DNA of 64,000 nucleotides from Streptomyces achromogenes (GCF_030816715.1 NZ_JAUSYH010000001.1:434001-498000), one strand, 5' to 3'. Positions 51,906 through 60,786 are shown, counted from the stretch's first letter. Numbers and translations are program-made. Notes: generated from the sequence alone by a model not told the origin.

Positions 51906-52271
51906 GTGACTGACAACCAGGAAACGGGCCGATCCGACCGGCTGTCCGTCGAACACGCCAGCGTCGGCGACATCCGTGTCGTGATCCTGCGCGGCGAGAT
52001 CGATCACGACGTCAAGGACGCGCTGAGCGAGGCACTGCTGTCCCGGAACGATGATCAGAGGCACCGGATCGTGGCGGACCTCAGCGGCGTGACCTTCCTG
52101 GACTCCAGCGGCATCAACGTGTTCGTCCAGGTTCACCAGCGGGTGAGTGCCGGCGAGGGGTGGCTGCGTCTGGCCGCCGCCCAGGAATCGGTGGCGCGGG
52201 TCGTCCAGCTCGTCGGCCTCGACGCGGTGCTCTCCTGCCACAGCACCGTCGAGCAGGCGCTCACCGCCTGA
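51906..52271 (+). CDS. STAS domain anti-anti-sigma factor
   Basis: A 121-residue STAS protein. VVILRGEIDHDVKDAL is the first strand and helix, and IVADLSGVTFLDSSGINVFVQVHQR carries the D-S-S-G motif whose Ser is phosphorylated in RsbV or SpoIIAA. The tail LVGLDAVLSCHSTVEQAL is typical. The GTG at 51906 follows TTGAGGAAACG. Unphosphorylated, it should bind an anti-sigma kinase such as the divergent RsbW-like protein and release a sigma factor, as in the stress response of actinomycetes. Confidence 0.88.
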   Translation: MTDNQETGRSDRLSVEHASVGDIRVVILRGEIDHDVKDALSEALLSRNDDQRHRIVADLSGVTFLDSSGINVFVQVHQRVSAGEGWLRLAAAQESVARVVQLVGLDAVLSCHSTVEQALTA

Positions 52272-52343
52272 TCGCCGCTCTGCCCTGCCGGCCGCCCCGG
52301 GCCGCCCGCCGCGCGCGGGCGGCCCGGGGCGTGAGGCCGCGGA

Positions 52344-53273
52344 TCAGGATTCGGCCTGCGGCCGGTGGCCGGCGGCGCGGTCGGCGTCGAGTCCGGCGAC
52401 CAGGCCCCGCAGGACCGGCCCGTACTCGGGATGAGCGAGCGCGAACGCCATCTGCGCGACGAGGTAGTCGGCCGGGTTGCCGGTGTCGTACCAACGCCCC
52501 TGGATGACCTGCCCGTACACCGCGCGGGTGGCGGCGTAGGCGTTGATCGCGTCGGTCAGGTAGACCTCGCCGGTCCGGTGCTCGTACCAGCGCCGGGTCT
52601 GCTCGCGCAGTTCGTCGATGATGCCGGGGGTGACGACGTAGCCGCCGATGGCCGCGTACGACGACGGGGCGTCGGCGGGCCGGGGTTTCTCGACCAGGCC
52701 GGTGATCCGCAGGGTGCCGCCGCCGAGGTCCTCCTTGACAATGGGCACGCCGTAGCGCTGGGAGTCGCCCGGGTCCATCGGCAGCAGGGCCAGGACCGGA
52801 CACCCCGTCAGTTCGTAGGCGCGGATCAGCTGTTGCGCGCGGGGCACCTCCGCCACGAAGACGTCGTCGGGCCACAGCACCAGGACGGGCTCGTCGCCGA
52901 AGGCGCGGGCGGCGTTGAGGACGGGGGTGCCGTTTCCGTACGGGCCGTGCTGGTCGAGGTAGGTGATGTGGCCCCGCCGGGCCAGCTCGGCGACCTCCTC
53001 CACCGCGTCCGCGTAGGCCGTCTTGCCGTCCGCGCGAAGTTGGGCGACGAGGGCGGGGTTGGGCCGGAAGTGGTCCTGGATGAGGCTCTTGCCGCCGGAG
53101 ACGACGATGGTGATGTCGGTGATCCCCGAGTCCACCAGCTCGCGCACGGTGTGCTCGATGACCGGCTTGTCGCCGACCGGGAGCATTTCCTTGGGGGTCG
53201 CCTTGGTCAGGGGCAGCAGACGGGAGCCCAGTCCGGCGGCAGGGATCACTGCCCTGCGGATCGTCGGGGACAT
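52344..53273 (-). CDS. galU: UTP-glucose-1-phosphate uridylyltransferase
   Basis: A 309-residue nucleotidyltransferase. VIPAAGLGSRLLPLTKATPKEMLPVGDKP is the N-terminal nucleotide-binding block, with the G-x-G-x-R and the sugar-phosphate K-x-x-P-K-E-M-L; LVLWPDDVF carries the metal-binding Asp; and RWYDTGNPADYL is near the C-terminus. It makes UDP-glucose from UTP and glucose-1-phosphate for surface glycans and trehalose. The start at 53273 begins MSPTIRRA, following GAGAGACCGC. It stands alone between the STAS and the GlsB-type genes. Confidence 0.93.
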   Translation of the reverse strand: MSPTIRRAVIPAAGLGSRLLPLTKATPKEMLPVGDKPVIEHTVRELVDSGITDITIVVSGGKSLIQDHFRPNPALVAQLRADGKTAYADAVEEVAELARRGHITYLDQHGPYGNGTPVLNAARAFGDEPVLVLWPDDVFVAEVPRAQQLIRAYELTGCPVLALLPMDPGDSQRYGVPIVKEDLGGGTLRITGLVEKPRPADAPSSYAAIGGYVVTPGIIDELREQTRRWYEHRTGEVYLTDAINAYAATRAVYGQVIQGRWYDTGNPADYLVAQMAFALAHPEYGPVLRGLVAGLDADRAAGHRPQAES

Positions 53274-53594
53274 GCGGTCTCTCTCGGTCGAGCGGCACAC
53301 CGTACCGGCCGGCACGGCACAGCCGACGCTACCAACGCCCGCCACCGCCGCCGCCCGGACGCCGCCTCCCGCCGGCCGTTCACGACGGGTTCAGCACCGG
53401 CGGGATCCGAGGGTCGGTCACCGCGGAACATCCGATCGCGTCGGGCGCCCGCCCCTGCCACCCGGCGGGTACGGCCTTCGGGGGAACTCCGGGCAAGGTG
53501 CTCCCGAGGAATCCGCACAGGGACGTTTGTTCGGGCGCGGACGGTGCACACGAGAAGCTAACACTGTCCTTATACGAGGAAGCGGAGACACATC

Positions 53595-53873
53595 ATGGGC
53601 ATCATCGCGTGGATTGTCATCGGCCTGCTCGCCGGCGCCATCGCCAAGGCCTTGATGCCGGGCAAGGACCCCGGCGGCATCATCGTCACCATGCTCATCG
53701 GCATCGTCGGCGGTCTGCTGGGCGGCTGGCTCGGAAAGGTGATCTTCGGCGTCGACTCCATCGACGGGTTCTTCGACCTCTCCACCTGGATCGCCGCGAT
53801 CGTCGGCTCCTTCATCCTGCTCGCCCTCTACCGCCTCGTGACCGGCAACCGGCACTCGCACCGCCACGCATGA
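53595..53873 (+). CDS. GlsB/YeaQ/YmgE family stress-response membrane protein
   Basis: A 92-residue membrane protein with three hydrophobic segments. GIIAWIVIGLLAGAIAKALMPGKDPGG, IIVTMLIGIVGGLLGGWLG and IAAIVGSFILLALYRLV fit the family's Gly-rich helices. A short His-rich tail ends it. GAGGAAGCGGAGACACATC precedes the ATG. Members are induced by stress, although the mechanism is unknown. Context with the RsbW/STAS pair supports a stress role. Confidence 0.9.
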   Translation: MGIIAWIVIGLLAGAIAKALMPGKDPGGIIVTMLIGIVGGLLGGWLGKVIFGVDSIDGFFDLSTWIAAIVGSFILLALYRLVTGNRHSHRHA

Positions 53874-53905
53874 CCTGCCGATGACGTACGCGCCCGGGCG
53901 CGTGA

Positions 53906-53938
53906 ACGGCTCCCCCCTGCTCGCGGGGTGGGAGCCGT
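53906..53938 (+). terminator. Hairpin downstream of GlsB-type gene
   Basis: ACGGCTCCC (53906-53914) is the exact inverse of GGGAGCCGT (53930-53938), with further C/G pairing inside. It begins 33 bases after the stop of the gene at 53595-53873. No T-run follows, as is common for GC-rich actinomycete terminators. Confidence 0.6.
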
Positions 53939-54032
53939 CGGCGTACCCGGCCCCGCTCCTCCCGCCCCGTCGGCGGGGCGCATCAGGAACGTCCGGGAAG
54001 GCCCGTCCCGCGGACCGGGCGAGCCCATGGCG

Positions 54033-54071
54033 AAAAAAGCCGAAGGGACCCGGCGGTGTGCCGGGTCCCTT
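54033..54071 (-). terminator. Rho-independent terminator of the tRNA gene
   Basis: On the minus strand, the 12-bp stem AAGGGACCCGGC/GCCGGGTCCCTT (54043-54071) with a 5-base loop is followed 4 bases later by TTTTTT (54038-54033). It starts 8 bases after the 3' end of the tRNA and is a classical intrinsic terminator. Confidence 0.88.
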
Positions 54072-54078
54072 CTTCTCG

Positions 54079-54152
54079 TAGCGGGGACAGGATTTGAACC
54101 TGCGACCTCTGGGTTATGAGCCCAGCGAGCTACCGAGCTGCTCCACCCCGCG
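54079..54152 (-). tRNA. Initiator tRNA-fMet (CAU)
   Basis: A 74-nt tRNA gene. The acceptor stem is CGCGGGG/CCCCGCT, so positions 1 and 72 are mispaired (C-U), a mark of initiators. The D arm GAGCAGCTCGGTAGCTC, the anticodon arm with CTCATAA flanked by three G-C pairs (GGG/CCC), and the T arm GGTTCAAATCC are all normal. The anticodon is CAU. CCA is not encoded. The three G-C pairs in the anticodon stem identify it as initiator rather than elongator tRNA-Met. Confidence 0.95.
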
Positions 54153-54211
54153 TCGGTGATGCCACTTTACACGGTGGCGTCGGCGGGGCGGTACTCAGCC
54201 GTGCGGCGGTG

Positions 54212-54415
54212 TCAGCCGCGGACGATGTTCTCGGCCTGAGGTCCCTTCTGGCCCTGGGTCACATCGAAGGTGACCTGCTCTCCCTCCACCAGTTCCCGGT
54301 AGCCGTTGCCGGAGATGTTGGAGTAGTGGGCGAAGACATCCGGTCCGCCGCCGTCCTGGGCGATGAATCCGAAGCCCTTTTCGGAGTTGAACCACTTCAC
54401 GGTGCCGCTGGCCAT
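54212..54415 (-). CDS. Cold-shock protein
   Basis: A 67-residue OB-fold RNA chaperone. [15 protein letters not shown] is RNP1 and DVFAHYSNI is RNP2; the ending [13 protein letters not shown] is typical of CspA-like proteins. The central [28 protein letters not shown] is complete. It should melt RNA secondary structure during cold or growth transitions. AAGGACAAGC precedes the ATG at 54415. It lies 59 bases from the initiator tRNA gene, on the same strand and upstream of it. Confidence 0.96.
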   Translation of the reverse strand: MASGTVKWFNSEKGFGFIAQDGGGPDVFAHYSNISGNGYRELVEGEQVTFDVTQGQKGPQAENIVRG

Positions 54416-54966
54416 GCTGCTTGTCCTTCAGTTCTCGCCGGGGTTCCCGGCTGGTCCGTGTACGGGGCCTGTCCGTGAACGGGAGGCACCCGGCTCCGTT
54501 CTACCCCGCCGACGCCGGGGTTATCCGACTATTGCGCCGGTCGCGGCGCGTCGTGTGCCCGAGCGGGTGACGGCGGCGAGGACCGGCTGCTGCCCGGCTA
54601 CGGCTGGATCTTCGGCATGGGCGACGGGACGTCGAACGTCGGCAGCCCGGAACCGCCCTGCTCCGCCTCCGACGGCTGCGCCTCGGTCCGCTCACCGCCC
54701 GAGCGTTTGCGGTGCCGGGCGCCCCGGCGGGCCAGCCAGAGTGACGGCCGTGGCCGCGGGGGCCATTTCGCCATGATCGCGGACACGATGATCCCCGAGG
54801 CCTTCGATGACGCCCACCTGGCCATCGGGCTGATCACCGTGAGCGGTTCCTCGTGCCCTTCGCCCTCTCCCACGCCTGACCCCGCGAGCGTCCGCCTGAC
54901 GGCGGGCGTCCGAGCGCCGCGGTCGACGGTCCTGGCAGACCGGCCACCACCGGGAGTGAGGGGACC
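54416..54966. other. Region without a confident gene
   Basis: The csp promoter and leader occupy the left end; the patch near 54500-54540 is moderately A+T-rich. On the minus strand 54598-54873 there is a frame of 91 residues with an Arg-rich middle (WLARRGARHRKRSGG) and a Pro-rich end. It has no recognisable domain or ribosome binding site, and could be the remnant of a longer protein. Nothing else is supported. Confidence 0.35.
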
Positions 54967-55494
54967 TCAGGTGAAATACAGCGAAGCCTTGTCCAGGACG
55001 TGGCGGCTGAACATCCCGCCGTACACGACCCTGCCGCGGTACATGGTGACCCTGCTGACCCCCGACCCCGAGGTCTCCACCGTGAGGGGCCGCCCGATCA
55101 GGGACGTCCCGAGGATCCGGGCGTCCGCCGCCGCCCAGGTCCGGGCGGCCGGCTGGACGGCGCCGCTGACCAGGGCGGGCAGGACCATCGCCGCGTTGCG
55201 GGCACCGGACATGCCGCTGCGGATGCTCTTCGCGTAGTCCATGGCCCACCCCGTGAACTGGGCCATCGACGCTTCGTCCACCGCGGGGACGGCCGCGGCG
55301 AAGACGAACAGTTCCACCTTCGTGCCGAACCACCGCGCCTTGCGGTCCGCCCGGCTCCCGATCACCACGGGGCAGTCACGCCAGCCGGCCGCGGTCACCG
55401 CGCATCCGTCGGACGCCAGCCGTCCACGGAGCGCCTCCAGATAGGCGTCGGCCGGGCCGGCCGGTGGCACCCCATCGGTTCGCTGCTGAGTCAT
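54967..55494 (-). CDS. Conserved protein of unknown function
   Basis: A 175-residue soluble protein starting MTQQRTDGV. DAYLEALRGRLASDGCAVTAAGWRDCPVVIGSRADRKARW suggests an alpha/beta domain that looks like a restriction-endonuclease-like or similar sandwich fold, but no catalytic motif is secure. A later helix-rich part reads GWAMDYAKSIRSGMSGARNAAMVLPALVSGAV. No signal peptide is present. The family is widespread in streptomycetes as far as I recall, with no known role. The start follows GGAGGGCTCGCGT. Confidence 0.6.
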   Translation of the reverse strand: MTQQRTDGVPPAGPADAYLEALRGRLASDGCAVTAAGWRDCPVVIGSRADRKARWFGTKVELFVFAAAVPAVDEASMAQFTGWAMDYAKSIRSGMSGARNAAMVLPALVSGAVQPAARTWAAADARILGTSLIGRPLTVETSGSGVSRVTMYRGRVVYGGMFSRHVLDKASLYFT

Positions 55495-55666
55495 ACGCGA
55501 GCCCTCCCCCGTCCGTGTCGCAGGCCGTCCGGCCGGCCCCGGCCGGTCGGACGTCAGCCCATGATCGCGCCTGAAGGGGGCCGCGTAAATACGGGGAGCC
55601 TTGCCGTCGGGCCGCGCCCGCGCGGAGACCCAGGATCCGAAGCCTCTCCCGGCCCGGGTCCCCGCC

Positions 55667-55718
55667 GTCATGCCGTCATGTCGTCATGTCGTCATGCCGT
55701 CATGCCGTCATGCCGTCA
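55667..55718. repeat. Tandem 8-bp repeat at the end of the hemerythrin gene
   Basis: GTCATGCC and GTCATGTC alternate in six full copies (55667-55714) and one partial. The last repeat overlaps the stop codon of the minus-strand hemerythrin gene, so its 3' end is directly followed by the array. Confidence 0.85.
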
Positions 55719-56207
55719 GGAGTGGACGATACGGCGTACGTTCTCCACGTCGCCGCAGCCTGCCTCGAGCTGCCGCTTCCGCTCCTCCAGGAACGCCTCG
55801 CCGAGCTCCTCGCGGCGTTCCATGGCGGCGTTCTCGCGCGCCCCGTTGAGGATCGTGCGCTCCTCCTCGTCGGCGTGGTGGGTGACGGCCTGCACGAGCT
55901 CTTCGAGCTTCTCGTCCCACTCCTCGGAGCCGACCTCGTCGACCTCCAGGAGTTCGAGGAGCGCCTTGTTGCCCTCCTCGTGCTCCTCCTCGCCGTGCTC
56001 CACCTCTTCGTCGTCGATCTTCTTGTAGCGCTTGAGGGCGGGGTACACCTTCGCCTCCTCCGCCAGCGCGTGGGCGATCAGCAGGTCGGCGAACTCCCGC
56101 AGCGCGGCCGCCCGGTCGGCTTCGACGCTGCGCATCAGGCGAAAGAGGTCTTCCATTCTTCGGTGGTCCCGGAGAATGAGTTCGACGACGTCTCGTGTCT
56201 CGGCCAT
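55716..56207 (-). CDS. Hemerythrin HHE-domain protein
   Basis: A 163-residue four-helix protein. Metal ligands are seen in ILRDHRRMEDLF, LLIAHALAEEAKVYP, HGEEEHEEGNKAL and QAVTHHADEEER, giving the His-rich pattern of HHE hemerythrin domains that bind a di-iron centre. Many Glu residues make it strongly acidic. It may sense or bind oxygen or protect against oxidative or nitrosative stress. Start at 56207; the 8-bp repeat array follows the stop. Confidence 0.9.
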   Translation of the reverse strand: MAETRDVVELILRDHRRMEDLFRLMRSVEADRAAALREFADLLIAHALAEEAKVYPALKRYKKIDDEEVEHGEEEHEEGNKALLELLEVDEVGSEEWDEKLEELVQAVTHHADEEERTILNGARENAAMERREELGEAFLEERKRQLEAGCGDVENVRRIVHS

Positions 56208-56321
56208 GGAACGGGTTTCACTTTCGTACGAGGGAACCTTGCCGGATCCGACTACCCCCGCCCGCCGTCTTCAACAGTCGGGCTCAGATGCCCGCGCAGG
56301 CGTTCGAGCGCGGGCCCGCCC

Positions 56322-56813
56322 CTACGGACCAGGAACCAGGTCGCGCTCGTGCCAGGTGCCCGGCTTGCCGTCGAGGTCGGCCGGGCCCACCGCGACGAAC
56401 CCTGCCTTCGCCAGCACCTTCCGGGATGCCGCGTTGCCGTCGGCGGTGGCCGCGCGCAGGGTGCGCAGCCCGTGGCGGGCGACCGACAGCCGGCACAACT
56501 CCCGCACGGCGGCGGTCGCCACGCCCCGGCCGGCGGCCTTCTGGGCGACCCGGTAGCCGAGTTGCGCGGAGCCGTTCTCGATGTCGACCAGATTGAACCG
56601 GCCGAGGACCGATCCGTCCTCCGCGACGAGCAGGTAGAAGGCGCAGCTGCCCGCGTCCTGCTCGGCCAGCAGGGCGCTGTGCCGGTCTGCGTACGCGTCG
56701 AAGAACGCGTCGCCGCGGTCGGGGATCGAGGCGGCGAAGTAGGCGCGGTTCCCCAGCTCGAAGGCCAGGACCGCCGGGGCGTGGTCGGCGTGCAGCCGTG
56801 TCAGCTCGGGCAC
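56322..56813 (-). CDS. GNAT family N-acetyltransferase (RimJ/RimL-like)
   Basis: A 163-residue acetyltransferase. LGYRVAQKAAGRGVATAAVRELCRL contains the acetyl-CoA loop (Q-K-x-x-G-R-G-x-A), and GNAASRKVLAKAGFVAVGP the last helix and strand. The RimJ/RimL-like order suggests a protein or small-molecule substrate. It begins MPELTRLH at 56813. It is divergent from the DUF2235 gene, with 331 bp between. Confidence 0.9.
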   Translation of the reverse strand: MPELTRLHADHAPAVLAFELGNRAYFAASIPDRGDAFFDAYADRHSALLAEQDAGSCAFYLLVAEDGSVLGRFNLVDIENGSAQLGYRVAQKAAGRGVATAAVRELCRLSVARHGLRTLRAATADGNAASRKVLAKAGFVAVGPADLDGKPGTWHERDLVPGP

Positions 56814-57144
56814 CGCCCGACCCTACTCGAGCGGTGGGCCGGAAGCGCCGGGTTCGCGCGGCGGCACAGGGCCCCGTCGTCGCCACGCCTCCGCCTCACC
56901 CGGCATCCTCGGACACCTGCTTCGACCAGGCACTTCGTCAGCCGCGGTGAGTGGCAGTCCCGGTACGGCGGTGCCACCATGAAAGGAGCGGGGTGCGAGG
57001 CCCCCATCTCTGCTGCGGCGTCGGAGAGTACGCACCCGGGAACCTGAGCCGCGGCATCGAGACGCCTCGCGCCCCGGACGGGCGGCGCGGCCATGCTCGC
57101 GCATGATGTGCGGCCCGGACGCTCGCCTTCCAGGAGGGATCCAC
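56814..57144. other. Non-coding gap upstream of DUF2235 gene
   Basis: I see no gene. A short frame at about 56979-57047 (MKGAGCEAPISAAASE…) has AAGGAG inside it but no supporting features. The right end holds AGGAGGGATCC, the ribosome binding site of the DUF2235 gene. No repeats or palindromes stand out. Confidence 0.4.
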
Positions 57145-58269
57145 ATGGCCAAGCGTCTGATTGTCTGCTGCGACGGCACATGGAACTTCGCCGACCAGCC
57201 CAGCAAGACGAACGTCACCAAGGTCGCCCTGTCCGTCAGCCCCCGGGACGGGGACATGGCGCAACGCGTCTACTACCACAGCGGTGTCGGCACGAACCGA
57301 CGGGAGCGGTTGCGCGGCGGCGCGTTCGGCGTGGGGCTCTCCCGCAACATCGTCGACGCCTACCGCTTCCTGGTCGACAACTACGAGCCCGAGGACCAGC
57401 TGTACCTCTTCGGGTTCAGCCGGGGCGCGTTCACCGCTCGCAGTCTGGCCGGTCTGGTGCGCAACTCCGGCATCCTGCGCGCGGAGTACAGAGATCGAGT
57501 CGGTGAGGCCTGGACCCTCTACCGCAACCGCACGGAGCAGCCGACGGGCACGGCGTCCACGCTGTTCAGGCGCTCCTACGCGTACGAGACGGGCATCCGG
57601 TTCATCGGTGTGTGGGACACCGTCGGCGCCCTGGGCATCCCGATGCCCGCGTCGCGCCGGCTGGCGGCGGGCGCGAACCTGTTCAACCGCCGCTGGGCGT
57701 TCCACGACACCACGTTGAGCAGCTGGGTGCAGAGCGCGTTCCACGCGCTCGCCGTCGACGAACAGCGCTCGCCGTTCCCTCCCACCCTGTGGCAACAGCG
57801 GACCGTCACCGACGGCGAGGAGGCACTGCGTCGGCGCGGCGGCAACCCCCAGGAACTCAAGCAGGTGTGGTTCACAGGGGTGCACTGCGACATCGGCGGC
57901 GGCTACCCGGATGCGGCTCTGTCCGACATCCCGCTGCTCTGGATGGTCGGCGAGGCGACACGCTGCGGCCTGAAGTTCGAGGACACGGCGTTCAGGAGGC
58001 CGGAGCCGGGCGCGACGCCGTCCGGCGAGTCCACGGACATCAGGGTGGAGCCCGACGCGATGGGCGCCCTGCACGACTCGCGGACAGGCCTGTACCGGTG
58101 GGTTCCGCCGGTCCCGCGACCCATCGGCGAGACCGTCGACGGACGCGAGTTCGTCTCGGACACCGTTCTGCGCCGCCATGACGCCGACCCGGCCTACCGG
58201 CCGAGGAAGCTCACCGACTACCTCGGTGACTCGGACCCGCAGGTCGAGAAGATCCTGGGCGCGGACTGA
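57145..58269 (+). CDS. DUF2235 alpha/beta-hydrolase-like protein
   Basis: A 374-residue protein of the DUF2235 family, related to T6SS phospholipase effectors but widespread as chromosomal enzymes. KRLIVCCDGTWN is the diagnostic first strand, YLFGFSRGAFTARSLAGLVR holds the G-x-S-x-G nucleophile elbow (GFSRG), and VWFTGVHCDIGGGYPD contains the D/H residues of the active site. No signal peptide is present. AGGAGGGATCCAC precedes the ATG. The lipid or polyester substrate is unknown. There is no T6SS gene nearby. Confidence 0.9.
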   Translation: MAKRLIVCCDGTWNFADQPSKTNVTKVALSVSPRDGDMAQRVYYHSGVGTNRRERLRGGAFGVGLSRNIVDAYRFLVDNYEPEDQLYLFGFSRGAFTARSLAGLVRNSGILRAEYRDRVGEAWTLYRNRTEQPTGTASTLFRRSYAYETGIRFIGVWDTVGALGIPMPASRRLAAGANLFNRRWAFHDTTLSSWVQSAFHALAVDEQRSPFPPTLWQQRTVTDGEEALRRRGGNPQELKQVWFTGVHCDIGGGYPDAALSDIPLLWMVGEATRCGLKFEDTAFRRPEPGATPSGESTDIRVEPDAMGALHDSRTGLYRWVPPVPRPIGETVDGREFVSDTVLRRHDADPAYRPRKLTDYLGDSDPQVEKILGAD

Positions 58270-58472
58270 CCTGCGCGCGGACCGGTCGTCGACGACGGTA
58301 CTGATCGCCTCCCCCGCACACCGGGTGCTCGACGGTGCGCGGAGCGTGCCCGGGTCATCGCACGTGGGCCGCTGTGAGCCGTGAGCGCCCGCCGGTCGGG
58401 TGCGGTCTCCCGCTGTTTCCGCGTTCGGGCGCGTGTCGCGGACACTGGACGGCAGGAGAGGGGAGGCCGACC

Positions 58473-59333
58473 GTGCTGACCACCGTCCGTGAACACCTCG
58501 GGCAGGCCCTGTTCCGCCGGGTCGCCGGCCCCGACGGGCCGACGACGCGGGCCCGCATCCACGACACCCCCGGACCGCGCTGGTTCGCGCCGGAGCGCCC
58601 GATCCGCACCGTCCACGGCGACGCCTCCATGTTCATCGGCGGGCTGAGCGCGCTGCTGCTGCAGTCCCTGCATCCCCTCGCCATGGCGGCGGTGGCCGGG
58701 CACTCCGGCTACCGTGGCGACCCGTGGGGCCGGCTCCAGCGCACCAGCACCTTCCTCGCGGTGACGACGTACGGCACCGCCGCGGACGCCCAGCGGGCGG
58801 TCGACCACGTCCGCGGCATCCACGAGCGGATCCGTGGGACGACGGCCGGGGGCATGCCGTACCACGCGGCCGATCCGCATCTGCTCGGCTGGGTGCACGC
58901 CGCCGAGACGGACAGTTTTCTGCGCGCCCACGAACGCTACGGCGCCGCTCCGCTGGACTCGGCCGGCTACGACGCGTACGTCGCCGACACCGCGCGCGTC
59001 GCCGAGGCGCTCGGTGTGAGCGACCCGCCGTGCGACCGGCGCGCACTGGCCGAGCGCCTGGCCTCCTACCGGCGGGAGCTCACGGCGACGCCGGAGGCCC
59101 GGGCCGCCGCCCGCTTCCTGCTGTTCCGGCCTCCCCTGCCCCTCGCGGTCCGGCCGCTCTACGGCGGACTGGCCGCGAACGCCGTCGCGCTGCTGCCGGA
59201 CTGGGCCCGCGGCATGCTGTGGCTGCCCCGCGTCCCGGTCGTCGAGCAGTTCGCCGTGCGTCCGGCCGGCCAGGTCCTGACCCGCACCATCCGCTGGGCA
59301 ATGACGCCACCGCCCCGGCCCGGGCCGGCCTGA
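58473..59333 (+). CDS. MpaB/Lcp-type oxygenase family protein (DUF2236)
   Basis: A 286-residue helical protein. GGLSALLLQSLHPLAMAAVAGHSGYRGDPWGRLQRTSTFLAVTTYG is the core of the DUF2236 family, which includes rubber oxygenase Lcp and MpaB; the His and the Arg in this block are likely haem-related. WVHAAETDSFLRAHERYG and VADTARVAEALGV also match. No signal peptide is present. The GTG at 58473 follows GGAGAGGGGAGG. The substrate is unknown. It is not linked to a carotenoid or polyketide cluster. Confidence 0.85.
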   Translation: MLTTVREHLGQALFRRVAGPDGPTTRARIHDTPGPRWFAPERPIRTVHGDASMFIGGLSALLLQSLHPLAMAAVAGHSGYRGDPWGRLQRTSTFLAVTTYGTAADAQRAVDHVRGIHERIRGTTAGGMPYHAADPHLLGWVHAAETDSFLRAHERYGAAPLDSAGYDAYVADTARVAEALGVSDPPCDRRALAERLASYRRELTATPEARAAARFLLFRPPLPLAVRPLYGGLAANAVALLPDWARGMLWLPRVPVVEQFAVRPAGQVLTRTIRWAMTPPPRPGPA

Positions 59334-59390
59334 GCGCGCCACCGGACGCCCGTCGCCGCCGTCCTCGCGGGTCCGGCGGCTCGCGGCGGA

Positions 59391-59954
59391 TCACACGTCG
59401 ATGCAGGTCATGGCCGCCCAGAGCAGGGGCGAGTACGCGATGCCGCCCTCGGTACGCCAGCGGTCGAGTCGCTCCCGCTGCCAGTCGGCGAGCCGGGCGA
59501 CGGGGTCGGCGCTTTCGTGGGCGGTGTGGACGGCGATGACCGCCTCGGTCAGCGGCCGCACGGACTCGGGCAGTCCGGCCAGCCGGTGGAACGCGAAGCT
59601 GGTCGGCAGTGTCCAGCGGGTGGCGGTGACGACTTCCGCACCGTTGTGGATCATCGCCGTGGCCAGGCCGAACGACTCGGCGAAGCGGAGATCGCCGCCG
59701 CTCTCGCAGCCGATGAGGGCGACCCGCGGCGGCGCGGGCCAGATCCGCTCCCCCGGTTCTCCGTCGGCGCGCAGCGAGAGCGTGCCGAGGAGCAGATCCT
59801 TGGCGGAGAGCGGACGGTGGGTGCGGACCGTCTCGGTCAAGCCGGTGGTCTGCGGACCGCAGCACAGATGGAGCGTGCCGTCCTCGCTCTGACCGCCTTC
59901 CACCGGCGCGCCGCTGACGTGCCCGACGTACAGGAACGCGGCCGTGGCCCGGGG
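59391..59954 (-). pseudogene. CHAT-domain protein remnant (C-terminal half)
   Basis: The open frame gives the end of a CHAT (caspase-like) domain: FLYVGHVSGAPVEGG with the catalytic-type His, ALIGCESGGDLRFAESFG with the Cys, then IHNGAEVVTATRWTLPT. The protein ends LLWAAMTCIDV. Its N-terminal hundreds of residues are missing. A TAA in the same frame at 59957-59955 closes the reading frame, and the first internal start, GTG at 59903, would leave out the His. The edge coincides with the start of another broken gene on the other strand. Confidence 0.75.
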
Positions 59955-60383
59955 TTACCCGTGGGCGCTGGTGGGCTTCGGCGCGCTGCTCGCCGTCGTC
60001 ACGGCGGCCGGCCCCCATCTGCGTACGGCGAGCTCCCGTGACGCCCTGCTGTCCTCGGCCGTGGCCGCCCCCACGCAGGTCGTGGCCGTCGCCAGGAACG
60101 TCTGCACCGACGGTGAGGGTGACGAGATCGTCGTCCACACCTCGGTCGTCTGCTTCACCACCCACGAGGGCATCAGGTCACCGTCCTCGTCCGGGACGGC
60201 ATTCCCGAGCCCGGTCGGTCCCTGGGCCGCGAGCTCACCGTCCACTACGCTCCGTCCGACCCGGCCGTGTACACCTGCGATCTCGCGGCCGAGCGCCGCT
60301 CCAACGAGACGGCCGTCGGCGTGATCATCATGCTGTTCGTCGCGGGAGTGGCCGCGACCGTGGTGGGCGCGGCCCTGCTGTGA
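59944..60383 (+). pseudogene. DUF3592-like membrane protein gene with a frameshift
   Basis: From 59944 the frame reads YPWALVGFGALLAVVTAAG, then VVCFTTHEG up to about 60171. One base appears to be missing near 60170. In the next frame it continues HQVTVLVRDGIPEPGRSLG, LTVHYAPSDPAVYTC and ends with the membrane segment VGVIIMLFVAGVAATVVGAALL (stop 60381-60383). Together they make a protein with two membrane segments around a DUF3592-like domain, as at 24562. The first segment begins at the break in the CHAT gene. A sequencing error would also explain the shift. Confidence 0.7.
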
Positions 60384-60413
60384 CACCGGTACCGGCCGCG
60401 GGCGGCGCCCTGG

Positions 60414-60758
60414 TCAGGCGGTTGACCTCTGCTGTGCCGTGCCGCGCTGGTTGCGCAGTTCCTCGTTCATGCGCTGCGCCTCCTCGAGTTGGTCTTCGAG
60501 GATGACGATGCGGCAGGCGGCCTCGACGGGGGTGCCCTGGTCGACGAGTTCGCGGGCACGCGCCGCGATACGCAGTTGGTAGCGGGAGTAGCGGCGGTGA
60601 CCGCCTTCGGAGCGGAGGGGGGTGATCAGGCGGTGTTCGCCGAGGGCGCGCAAGAACGCGGGAGTGGCGCCGAGCATCTCGGCCGCCCTGCCCATGGTGT
60701 AGGCGGGGTAGTCGTCGTCGTCCAGAGGGGCGACCGGGCGGGTACTGCGTGAGGGCAT
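60414..60758 (-). CDS. MerR-like helix-turn-helix regulator
   Basis: A 114-residue regulator of the short MerR type. YTMGRAAEMLGATPAFLRALGEHRLITPLRSEGGHRRYSRYQLRIAARARELVDQGTPVEAACRIVILEDQLEEA contains the first helix-turn-helix, the wing with G-G-H-R-R-Y, and a coiled coil for dimerisation. There is no ligand-binding domain, as in BldC- or HspR-like proteins. The start at 60758 follows AAGAAGAGGTCT. Its mRNA leader contains two hairpins at 60787-60819 and 60949-60975. Confidence 0.88.
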   Translation of the reverse strand: MPSRSTRPVAPLDDDDYPAYTMGRAAEMLGATPAFLRALGEHRLITPLRSEGGHRRYSRYQLRIAARARELVDQGTPVEAACRIVILEDQLEEAQRMNEELRNQRGTAQQRSTA

Positions 60759-60786
60759 AGACCTCTTCTTCCGGGGGACGCGTCGG

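Noticed and set aside
57145..58269. Type VI secretion effector
   Set aside because: DUF2235 proteins are common as chromosomal enzymes in actinomycetes, and no secretion-system genes are near.
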